Positions 41,043 to 52,155 of a DNA stretch of 64,000 nucleotides are shown piece after piece. How positions within the stretch are numbered: position 1 is the first letter of the stretch; the number at the start of each line of letters is the position of its first letter. Made by a program: the position numbers and the translations under genes. Location: positions 11,491,501 to 11,555,500 of the forward strand of contig CM028915.1 of the NCBI GenBank assembly GCA_016801845.1, given 5' to 3'. The notes under the pieces were generated by a model. It worked only from the letters and a program-made list of their open reading frames with translations. It was not told where the DNA came from and made no database searches. The DNA is from Polydactylus sextarius. Its lineage: Eukaryota > Chordata > Actinopteri > Polynemidae.

Positions 41043-42810
41043 ATGGAAACTAGAGTGTTGGCAGTTTTCTTCGCGCTCATTCTTGGAAATGTTTCCTCCA
41101 CACCGGGGCACAGACATCGCTCAGGCCTCGAGACCAGTTTAGCTTTCAAAAATCTTTCAGTTTACCATCGTAGCAGATACCCTCTGTACATGATGCAGCT
41201 GTATCGCTCCTTCAGGACTGCAGATTCCTCATCATCAGTAGCTGTCAACACCATCAACACACATGGTGACAAGACGTCTTCACATAGTTCTGACTCTGTC
41301 CTTAGTCTGATGGCCAGAGGTGAGTAAATGGTTCATCAAGGTTTTTTTTTTTTTTGTTAATTTGTTATACTTACTAAGTGAATATAAAGTTAAATACTGT
41401 ATCTATTCTGCAGCAGTTTCTTGGTGCAGTTTCTGTGTGTTATCAGACCCTCCCTTTTTTACAACCCAGCAAGTGTCAAAATGCTTATTCGACTTTAAAG
41501 GCTTTCTCTGTTTTATGTGAGAGGGTGTGTGTATTAGCCCTCAGACGTCCTTGCACTGGGGGGGTTCAATACACATCCTGTTCTGTTCACCCTCCCACTG
41601 TAGTGTGTTGACATTTGTCCAGGGATCTGGTTTCACCCAGAATCATCCAGACTGTTGACTGTTGTGTGTGTGTGAATTTCAGTTGTCATTTACACGTCTC
41701 GGATCATTTTTTAGGTTGCCATCAAACAGGTGAAAGATGGACCGTCACATTTGATATGTCAACCATCTCTACCAGTGAACGTGTCCAGCTGGCAGAGCTT
41801 CGTATTGGACTACCAGCTTTCTCAGCCTCTAAACGTGCCACTGTGGATTTATATCACTCCCGAAAGCAAAACTGTGACTCAGGCAGCACAACGTGCCAGG
41901 ACGAACATCTTTTCCTGGGAAGCTTTGGCACATCACCTAACAGCACAAAGTCTTCCTGGAAAGTTTTTAATGTGACTGCTCTGTTAAAATACTGGTTGTA
42001 CCAAGGAGAAAGAGTGTCAAGCCAGGAGGCCTCAGGAGAGTATGATATGGATCATGGGAGTGGTGCTGGAGAGGAAGGAGAGATATCAAGCAAATCCCTC
42101 ATCAAGAATTTGAGGAAAAGAAAAATCCACCATCCTACCACCAATAGGGTGATGCTGGTTATTTTCTCCAAACAGAACCTGCCTCAGGAAGAGCACACAG
42201 CATATAGTCTGATCCATACAGTGGAGAACTCCAAGTATGTGACCACAGACAGAGTCCGGAGCGACAGTCAAAGTCGTCGCCACAAAAGGAACCGAATGGA
42301 GAGGATGAGAGTGACTGATGGAGCTGCACCTACAGCTCCACCCAGCAGCAGCAGCAGCAGCAGCAGAGCAGGTCCAGAGGCCGCTGTGTCGCAGGGTCGA
42401 CATGTGGGTCGACTTCGACCAAATCGGCTGGGATGAGTGGATTGTGCATCCTAAACGTTACAATGCATATCGCTGTGAAGGAGAGTGTCCTACACCACTG
42501 GATGAGTCCTTCCAACCCACCAACCACGCATACATGCAGGTATGATGGTGACTGTTTTTAATCTTATATAAGTTTGGAATCTAAAACACCCCCCGCCCAT
42601 CCCCATTTTTTTGAAATAGTTGCTCGTCTGCTCATGTGAATTACTCATCTTTTTCAGAGCCTGTTGCGACATCACCATCCAGAGAGAGTGACCTGCCCAT
42701 CCTGCGTACCCACACGCCTCAGCCCGCTCTCCATGCTTTACTACGAAAACGATGATTTGGCTCTGAGGCATCATGAGGACATGATTGTTGAGGAGTGTGG
42801 CTGTCACTGA
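41043..42810 (+). CDS. spaw: Nodal-family TGF-beta ligand, southpaw-like, frame broken at the pro/mature boundary
   Basis: Left-right and mesendoderm signalling ligand acting through Activin receptors and Smad2/3. Three exons, the family layout: 41043-41319, 41715-42539, 42658-42810 (TGA). Exon 1 encodes a signal peptide (METRVLAVFFALILGNVSS) and the start of the prodomain. Exon 2 holds ERWTVTFDMSTISTSE, LRIGLPAFSASKRATVDLYH and the convertase site RRHKR (42279-42293). The mature part has PLCRRVDMWVDFDQIGWDEW and KRYNAYRCEGECP; exon 3 has CPSCVPTRLSPLSMLYYE and the terminus EECGCH. All seven knot cysteines are present. The prodomain frame and the mature frame differ: the change lies within 42315-42390, at a CAG/AGC run. 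As written, translation from the ATG ends at 42436 without the ligand. The southpaw assignment rests on mature-domain wording and eif4ebp1/ank1 linkage; Nodal family membership is certain. Confidence 0.9.
41528..41575. promoter_or_regulatory. paired FoxH1-type sites in nodal intron 1 (ASE-like)
   Basis: TGTGTATT at 41528-41535 and its reverse complement AATACACA at 41568-41575 both fit the FoxH1 consensus TGTKKATT, about 40 bases apart in opposite orientation. An AGAC Smad half-site lies between them. The mammalian Nodal left-side enhancer (ASE) is also in intron 1 and has two FoxH1 sites. Confidence 0.45.
42343..42367 (+). repeat. (CAG)n/(AGC)n tract in nodal exon 2
   Basis: About eight CAG units just after the convertase site. 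Read in the prodomain frame they give polyserine; in the mature-ligand frame, polyalanine. The gene's frame discrepancy lies in or beside this tract. Confidence 0.95.
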
Positions 42811-43129
42811 ACACTCTCATCACTGACTTCACCGCTGTCCTGGGATCAACTACTGATGCAGCAAATGTTGAACTTTAATCCGACTGTTTCTTCACCGTAT
42901 TCATGTGATAATTAATGTTGAAATATTAAACTGAAAAATCGTCATATTCTTTTATAAAATATGACTGTTAAAGTTAAATGAATGAAACTATAATTCATCC
43001 ATACTGGGTGCTACATAATAATCTTTTGTATGGAGTGAACTCCATTATACAAGTGTAATATGTTTTATCTATTTATACATTATCATGTATATTTTGTACA
43101 TAATATATGTAAAATATATTAAAAGATTT

Positions 43130-46040
43130 TATTTTAAAAATGTGTTTTGTTTCAAGTTCATTGAACAGTTTTTGAATATTTGGGACTTTGAGCTTTATTT
43201 CATTTGTGACCCCTGTGAGACTATAGTACCAGTAAAAAGTTTCTTTTTCCCCAATTGACAGTATCTGAAGTCTCTATTTTCTAATGTTACAGTGTTTCTG
43301 AGATTAAAGCAGAGAACAAATCATTTATAAAGATTCAAAACAAAAGCAATCACTGAATCTTCATTTTGACTCATTCAGTAGCTGATCATACTTAGCTACT
43401 ATTCATAAAGTTTTCCCAGTATTGTTGCACTTGAATTGTTCATTAGTCTGGTTCATCCCGAACCAGGTCCACGTGGTTTCATTCTACAGACTGTGCTGGT
43501 CTTCCATTATTTGAAGCTATTATCTAGTCCTTTTCCTCTTCTGTTTACAAATTTGTTACTTTAGGAAGACTCTGAACAATCAGTCTCAGTTTGTCACTAG
43601 TTTTATTTTCATCATTTTGAAGACACATATGCAGCGCTGTTCCCTGTAGTATAGTATAATGTGTAATAATGCATCAGAGTGTGTGAAATATAGTATGCCT
43701 TTGTACAGACACAGTGTTTGAAACTATTAAACAAACACTGAGGGACCTGTAAGAATTTCTTGTATTATTATTCAAGGCTTCATTTTCTTTAGCTGCTGCA
43801 ACAGAAAGTAAAGTTTAAATTTGACATAATATCATGACTGATGATTGTTCAAAGTATTCCAGTTCATAGAAATATGGCCACTTTGATGTCCACAATTTTC
43901 TTCCATACACAATCAATTAATAACAGGACTTTTTAAGTTTCCATTCAATCTTTCAGCAATAGCTATTTACACATAATGAAAGTTATGACATTTGTTATAT
44001 AGAACTCTGTTGGATTAACAACTCAAGGGCCCCAACCTGCTCGTAGATACTCATTTCCATACTAATCCCACTTGTCTTCTCTATCTGGTGCCCAGCAAAC
44101 AATTCAGTGTATTTGCTCTTTTCACCTCCAGTCCACATCCTCAGTCTCATTACAGTGCACACACATCATCACAGGTCATTAGCTCCTTTCTGGTCAGGCT
44201 TATTTTGTTGATTGTGATCAAACAGGCACACTGTGGAAGTGGAACAACTCCAAATGTATACTGAAGGATCGATCAATGGGGGGAAAAAAAAAAAGCAGTA
44301 GCACTTGTTTATTTTGTAGTGGTAGGGTAGTGGTGGGGGGTGCCAGGAAGTAGAGGTGACAAGGGGGACCCCCAAACAAACAGACTGGGACTGTGGAGAG
44401 TCAACGTCTAGATGCTGAAGCTACTGTGGAGGAAAGACAGGGTAGACTGGAACTGATCAACTGAAACTGTTCAATCCACACCGAGAGCCAAGACAGGACC
44501 AGACTGGGTTATCACAGTGTTTCAAGAGAATGGAGACTACATTAATGTACCAGGTCTCAGCTATAATCTGTGTAGTTTTTGTATGGAGCATCCTGAACAG
44601 ACATAAGCCTGTTTGTCTCAGAGTCGTATTTTCTTACTCTAGTGGAGATAAAGTAAGGTAATACTGATAAAAAAGGTCTGACAAAGATCTGGTTTTACAT
44701 AATTTGAAATGATTTAGCAATTATTCTAACACATTTGTCAGTGGTTGGGCCTACAGCACATCTTTTGTTCTGCAAGAGAAATATTTTGCAGTCAGTAAAC
44801 TAGTGAACAGTTTCTTGGTCACTATCATATTTTGAGCTGTGACTGTCATACACAAACTGTAATTTGTCACAGAAAACTTTCCAAAACTGTTAAAGGTCAC
44901 AGGGAGCTGAAACATGTTGCAACAAGCCTCTGCCGTAAGGCTGAGACACACCCTGGACAGGTCAGCAGCTCGTCACAGGCTGAACACAACAGTTTATATT
45001 CATACATTTGAATAATTTAGTGTCTGATCCACCTGACTTTCATAATCTCTCTGGATAGCGGAGACACACAGAGCAGTTTAGAGTGTTTAATTCACAGTGA
45101 CAAGCAGCACTGTCAAAGAAAAGCGAGTAGTTTCTGTGCAAAAAAAAAAAATTATGTCCTGACATAACCATTAGATCTTGTTATCTAGAAGTTTTTAATG
45201 ATTGATATTTCAAAGGGCAAACAGCGAAGTGAATCAACAAGCCAGCTGCAGATGTGAAGGTGGAAATGTTGAAAGGAAGGAGTTTCTTCCAGCTATGTAG
45301 AGTTGTATATTGACCTCTCTTTATACAGTCCACCGGCTGACTTATCAGTGAGCCGCTTGAGGAATTCCTGATACGACTTGTGCCAAATTGCAAGAGCGCA
45401 GGAAGTGCTACGGGCAAACTATCCAAATCAGGAATTATCAGTTAAAAATGTAGATTAGCTTTTCACTTACTTTAACATTGTAAGTACAAACTATTTACTT
45501 GTGGGTTTTAATCTCTGAAATAACCACATTTATGTCTTTTTTACTTTTGTCTGTCAAACAACGCTGTGCAAGACAAATGTATATTCAAACCACTGACCCG
45601 ATGGACATGAAGACCCCGATGATGTCGAGCGTTGGTTTTTTACAATCTGCTGACACACGGTTCACTAAGTAGCACACAATCAATACGCACTGCAAAATAC
45701 ACAAGAGAGGGAAAGTGTTTGCTTTAATGGTGTTCTTTAATGCTTTTTGTCACCCTACAAAGTGTGAAAATCGGTTTCAAAATGTCATCAACAAAATTCT
45801 GTTTCAACAACATTCTCTGCATGACGCTTCAGGTGAAGTACTTTTTTAAACTTTTAAGAGCATTATCAATAACACATCAAATTGTACAGTAACTTGAACT
45901 TTTCAAGGCAATATCTGAAGAGAAGTGTCAGGAAATGTGTGGAAATGACAATCAAATGACAAACTCTTCTGGAATGCTCAAAAATTTAGAAAACTGGACT
46001 TATGTTTTTAATTCTTTTCTCTCAGTGGTGAGGAATGAGG
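43130..46040. other. intergenic region between the nodal gene and eif4ebp1
   Basis: The nodal 3' UTR probably ends near 43140 (ATTAAA at 43118). The two genes are convergent. I see no exon with splice or conservation support on either strand here, and no strong repeat apart from short A runs. Confidence 0.55.
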
Positions 46041-46339
46041 CTTTATTGGTGTTACGTACTTCCTACTGTTGGTTTCAATACTTGTAGCCATTACAGGAAG
46101 GCACACTTTGTCACACATACACACACATTTCATTACTTCAAAAGGCTTCATTACGGATTTGTTCTGGACAAAACAAGCAAACAGGATTGACAAAGACAGA
46201 CTTTGAAGAAGACACTGCGGATACTACAAGTGAACCTTCTTCATGGAATGGATGATGAGAAAAGTGAAGGTGGTCCTGAACATTTATTCACAGCATCATG
46301 TTGGTAAGTCTGACATTGTAGTACTCATTCCAGCACCAC

Positions 46340-49300
46340 CTAGATGTCCATTTCAAACTGCGCGTCATCACCTTAAAAACACAGATTGAAATAGTTCATA
46401 AACACTGTACAGTTTTTTAACAAATTTGAAATAATCTAACTGTTTAAAAGAAAGAAGCTTTTAACCTTTAATTGTATTAATACATAAAAAAAACACTCAC
46501 AATGCTCTGAAAGTTCTTTCAGTGATAAAAAAAGGACATAAATAAATGAAATTTGTCATTATTTGTCTCAATCGGCTAAATCACATCCCACATCATACAC
46601 ATTATTTCTTAGACATTACATTATACCAGCGTTCTTGTGCTTCATGACTATAATGTCAAGGAATATCTAACTAATATCTAACAAACTAATTTAACTTCAA
46701 GAAACAATAACCATTGAATCAATATATTTGTTTGTGTGACATAAACAATAAAAAAATGCATCTGAGGCGGCCAAAATGATGCCGGTGGCACAGATCTTTG
46801 ACCAGTTACTGACTGGTTGTAACAAAAACAACTAACTCCTCAGTAACATGGACACAATCTCAGGCTGAACAATAATGTAGAACTACATTAAACAAATGAC
46901 CACCCCTCATTCATCCATTCAGCAAGTTTATGTTAGAATAGGTATAAAATCTTATGGCCACATAACATAACTGAAGTTTAAGCTTTATCAATGATTAGAA
47001 TCAGTCTTGTAATTATGTAACTTTGTGTGAGATGTATCTGAGGTTTGAAGTTTGAACGTACCAGTGTTGTTGCTCTCAGGTGCAGCGATGGTGTTGTTGT
47101 TCAGTAGTTCTCCATTATGTGTTTTCTCACTGGTGACACTGGAGGGACTGGTCACCCCTGGAATGTTGGGCAGACCTCGTGGAGGAGTCTTGGCCACTGG
47201 AGAGCTGCGACACTCCAGCAGGAACTTGCGATCGTAGATGATCCTGGTACCTTTGTTTTAAAAAAAAAAAAAAAAAAGATGAAAAAAACAAAGTGTGACT
47301 GTCTGAAATGAGAGAGCACTGAGGCAGCAGTGATAACTCATGACTGACATGTACACAGATGTGCAACTTGTCCATCTTTTTTAGAATCAAAATTACTGTG
47401 CTGATATATTAATCCAAGGCCGATAGAAATAACTAATAGAAAAAAATAATAGTCTGCCACAAGTAATACATGAGGGAAAAGTGAAAAATTTCATTATGTT
47501 TTCTCTTGAGTTCAAGGTGAAAACAGCAGTTTTTTTTTTTAAAATTGCTTTTCACACAGACGATGGATGGACTAATAATTCCACCGCTACATCAGAAACT
47601 AAAATCTGACCATTAAAATAATGAAATCTGGCTATGAAAGACCAAAAGAGATTCAGCAAATTTCTTCTCTTATACTGTGCAGAATGTATCACACACACCT
47701 TGTTAATACGTGTATGTTTTTATACACTCATTTCTTCCATTTGTCCTCCAGCTGTGTTTCTGTAGCCTTAACCAGTGTGTCAGTTTTTCCATTACATGAA
47801 TTTCTTCAACTATTTCCATCCATTGGTCCTTTGTTGGAAGTTTAACCCTCCCCCAGTTCCCTGTGGCAGCTATTCTTTACCTGCTACCAGCAGGATTTAG
47901 AACAAATATCTTTCATTTCCTGCCACAACTGCTTCTTCTTTTGGAATTACAAAAAATAATGTACCTTACAAATCTTAGGGATCTCATAACTTTGTATTGG
48001 TTGCAAAAGTTGCAAAAAAAAACAAAAAAAAAAAAAAAAAACCTGGCTATTTTTTGACATTGAGATCACAAGAATTATGTGATCTACATCAAAACATCCA
48101 CAATCTCTCCAACATTTCTGCCGTTATGAGGAAATGAAAGATTTTTCCATGTTAATTATCTCAATGTGCAAGAAGTGGTGAATGTATAAGCTCACCAATC
48201 ATCTTCTGAAACATATGTATATGTGTGTATGTATATATATATATATATATATATTGAGGGCTTATTGCTGATATTTAATTATCTATAAATATATCTATTA
48301 AATACTTTAATGTAAACACATTAATGTGTCTGTCAGCTCTGGTAACAATTTGGATCACACTGTTCATTTATAAGAAATGATCTGTTTTGATTTCTTTCAT
48401 GTAATAGCCTCCTTATTGAAGATATCTGTTAAAAATAAAAATCTTGGTTCTTGAAAAATCACGCGTCATATCATATTTTAATTTAAAAATCTGAAAACTC
48501 TCCAGTTGACCTCTTTTTTTTAGGACACACCAGGTCAATCTGAGCTGGTTTGACACTGCTATACACGCTAGCTACTTATGTCTTTCTGTGTCTTGTACTT
48601 ATATAAAATGTATGTCTTATTATCTATACCATCTACTGCTTTCATTTTCTTCTCCTCTTTGATCATATTTTGAATTGTTTGTTCACATATTTCTTTTTTA
48701 GAATCATTTAAAAAAGAATAAATAAAGTGGACTGTATCCTGCAGGGTAAAAATACTGATCTGATTTGAGTACAGCCAATCCACCTCTGAATACAGTCTCA
48801 TATCTCCCTCGAGGTAACACACCCTGTTACCATTTAAGTTGAGTATTACCTGTAATAAAACTAGTAAAGGTTTTAACTGTAATTTATGCTAAAATCTATA
48901 CATTTATGAGTCTATGGTTTTATATTTGCAGGATCTCGTTGTTTTTGTGCATCAGCTGTGCAGACACACACGTACACATCAATCCATGATCTTTTATATA
49001 CAGATTTAATGTCTTAGACTGGAAACGACCAATCACAGCTGGCGTTGTCATCGTGACGTAGTCGTGACGTACAGGTAGACAGGAGGCGTCGCTAACGTCT
49101 CGTGATCAGCTGACAGAAACAGACAACTACAACCTAGAACACGGCCCTTTAAATGAATCAATAAGTTTACACCTCTCACATCACACACAAAAGCTTCACA
49201 GTCCGCAACGTTTTACGCCCCCTCGTCTCTCAAAACGCATGCTAACTACCGTTAGCCGCTAGCCGTTAGCAGTTAGCTTAGGCGGAGCTAGCAGCTGCTT

Positions 49301-49616
49301 GTGCACGGTGGCATTTGACAGGAGGCGACCTCATGGAGTTAGCCTGAGCAGCGGCTGCACCCACCGACAATGCAGCTGTTTGGTGGATGATAATAGTATA
49401 AATAATGTGTGACCGTTGGTTACGACACATCTTTTCCCAACACTTTATTTAAAATATGATGAATAATCAAGAGTACACACCACCCGGGGTCGTGCTGAAC
49501 AGGGTCCCTCCGGGAGTAGTGGAGTAGTCGTGGGGCATGTGCGCCGCGTCGTTCACAGTCACCCTCCTGGTCGACGGGATGGCCTTGGCAGTGGTCTTTT
49601 GGCAGTCAGTGGACAT
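46340..49616 (-). CDS. eif4ebp1: eif4ebp1, eIF4E-binding protein (4E-BP)
   Basis: Translation repressor that binds eIF4E until phosphorylated by mTORC1. Three coding exons on the minus strand: 49616-49484 (ATG), 47250-47062, 46371-46340 (TAG); 117 residues, normal for the family (118-120). Motifs in order: KAIP (equivalent of RAIP); STTPGGTLFSTTPGG with the two priming Thr-Pro sites; the eIF4E-binding motif YDRKFLL; SSPVAKTPPRGLPNIPGVT with further Ser/Thr-Pro sites; and the terminal TOS motif FEMDI. LECRSSPVAKTPPR and GVTSPSS match 4E-BP1 more than 4E-BP2, and linkage to ank1 agrees (8p11 in human), although the DDAQFEMDI end is shared with 4E-BP2/3. Candidate AATAAA signals on the minus strand lie at 46288-46283 and 46047-46042. 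Confidence 0.93.
48228..48254. repeat. (TA)n microsatellite
   Basis: Short TA run in intron 1 of eif4ebp1. Confidence 0.9.
49024..49100. promoter_or_regulatory. CRE-like tandem and CCAAT cluster in eif4ebp1 intron 1
   Basis: Two tandem copies of TCGTGACGTA (49051-49060 and 49062-49071), each with a TGACGTA ATF/CREB-type core, follow a CCAAT box (49029). The cluster lies in otherwise AT-rich intronic DNA, about 0.4 kb downstream of exon 1. It could be an intronic enhancer or an alternative promoter. ATF4 action on the 4E-BP1 gene is established elsewhere; its application here is inference. Confidence 0.35.
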
Positions 49617-49619
49617 CTT

Positions 49620-50480
49620 CTCAAAACTATAATTAACTAAAACTAGCTAACTAAATAACACGAAACAGTCGAAAGAAAGAAAAAAAAAAAAGTCAAAACA
49701 CAACAAAGCCAAACCGTGCCTGCAGATCCCCCCTTTGGCTCAAAACGAATGTCTACTTTCGGATAAAGAAAAATAAATACCTGTTTTTCATAAGTGCAAA
49801 TGATGAAAGGTAGTATCTAACATTACAACACGCAATCTCTCTCTCTCTCTTTCACACACACACACACACACACAATGTCCAGGTTCTTTGTTTTTTTTCT
49901 TTTCTTTTCTTAAAAAAGGACCTGAGCACACGTTCCTCCACTTCCACTCACCCTCCACATGCAAACAAAACAACACACAGACAGACAGCAGACAGCCTGC
50001 AGGGGAAAAGGCTCCAGAAGGTGGACAAAGTGGACTTATCCCGCCCCCTAGTGGCACATAATGGCCGTGCAATGGTCTGTGCTAATTTGCAAAAGCATGT
50101 AATCATAAAAAAAAATACATAAATGATCTGCATGTTCACCTAAACTAAACTAGACTCCAGGACCAGTTTTACTTCTTATGTCCTTTTTACAGAAACTATC
50201 ACCACTCTAGTGAACATAAACAATCCCCTATCCACTTCATTTACAAGTAGAGATTTGTCTTTTTGTATATATGTCTTTGCAGATTTTGAAAGAGTAGTCC
50301 TTGTGTGACACCATCCTGTTAAACATTTTTGATAAAAAAAAAAAAAAAAGTGTTTTCTCAGTAATATGTACAGGTCAAGATAAGATCGCACATGTTTTAT
50401 CATCATTAGTCGAGTGCACGTGAAATTTTAAGTGTCTGACAATATAAATATACACACTATACACAAAGACATTTCATTTC
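49620..50480. other. eif4ebp1 5' flank to ank1 3' end
   Basis: It holds the presumed eif4ebp1 5' UTR and promoter (minus strand, above 49616) and a (CT)n(CA)n tract near 49838-49874. No coding region is supported. Confidence 0.5.
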
Positions 50481-50784
50481 TTTATTAATTTTGTAAATGT
50501 TGAGCTGGTGTACAGAGTAAATTGTCAATAGATGTCCTCGGATTTGATTGGATTAAAAGGCTTTTACATGTATATTTTTAAATTCATGTTTGACTCTCCA
50601 TAACAATAAAAAAAGCAAACAAAACGGGTTAAAATATCCAAAGGACCCCTATTTATCCCCAGGTTGCAGGCATTACCCAGAACTCAACAGTCTCTTGGTA
50701 GCTACAGCTGTATGATGCTAAAAGTACATCCATAACATAACTAGAATCCCAGTTGACAAGTAAGGGTGCATAGCATTCTAAGTA

Positions 50785-50845
50785 AATATATATATATTTT
50801 CATATATTTCATATATATATATATATATAGATATATATATATATA
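50785..50845. repeat. (TA)n-rich tract
   Basis: Interrupted TA repeat inside the inferred ank1 3' UTR. Confidence 0.9.
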
Positions 50846-52066
50846 GCCTTTTTATGTTAAAAACATTTTCTGTGCATGTGCGCAGTTGCATTCCTTAGTA
50901 TTGAGTAATATGCTATTGCGTTAATAATGTCTTCAATCCATTCTAAAGGAATATACATGTGTTCTCTAGTTTTTGCAACAGTTAATATTTTTGCATGAAC
51001 TTGGTACATGGCATCATCTCATCAGTCCCTCAGTGAGGGGCTCTCCATTGTTCATTTCTCTGATGCGACCACTCCTCCCTCTGCTTGCACTCAACTCCTC
51101 TTTTCAAACTGCTTTTCAAACTGTCACCATGTGGAAGCCTTAGAATTGGCTCAGTCTTATATTTGGTAAGGGGGCAGAAATAGATCAGGGGTTGGGCTGT
51201 GTTGAGGAAAAATGCTTGTCATCTTGAAAGACTAGCCATCGAAGCCACCAAGCCTCCTCACGATTCCATAAATCTTCAAAGTGCTTCCCCCTCACGTGTT
51301 GTCTTTTCATAAGACACCCCCCCTCGCTCTAACCCTGACATCAGCAGTGGATTTATAAAACAGCCCCCTGCTTCAGAAACTAACACACACCATAATTATG
51401 AGCCCTTAGAGAGCTAACTGTATGCTGTGACATAAGGGGTATTACACCATTACACTGCTGTGCAAGTTTTATTGACATCTAACTTTTTGCTGTTATTAAA
51501 AAATATAATAATATAGAAATAATATCTGATGAAGGGATATATTTTAAAATGTCAAAAATCCATTTGAGGCTTCCCTCTTTAAATCTCTCCTCTTATATGA
51601 TTTTTATGTATGTTTGTAATGAAATGAAAGTGAAGTTATATGTTTGATGATCAATAGCAGATACTGAGTTGAAACAACAGAGTGAATACCCTATTATCTA
51701 CTAAGTACAAAGCCAGCACAGATGACTATTTTATAACAAGACTTACAGTACACCAAGACTTTACATTCATCATCTAAGACTGTGAAGCCAGACTAAACAC
51801 TTATTGATGGGTGCATATTACAGCGTTTTTGTGGCTTATATCTTATTCCATAATAAAGCATTTGATGTCTAACAAAAATCTGTGAAAGAAATGCATGTGG
51901 GCGACTGATATCATGTGATATGATGTGTTCACTGAGGTAAATCAACTTTAAAAAATATGTGAATTATCTAAGAGCTGGTGCTCTTTGTCCATTTGCAGTA
52001 TTACTTCCTGTGATATTATCACAATGTTGACATGTCCCAATATATATCCAGGACTGAATATGTGAT

Positions 52067-52070
<4 letters not shown>

Positions 52071-52152
<82 letters not shown>
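52071..52152. repeat. (CA)n microsatellite, ~41 copies
   Basis: Uninterrupted AC run; transcribed as UG repeats if the ank1 3' UTR extends here. Confidence 0.98.
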
Positions 52153-52155
<3 letters not shown>

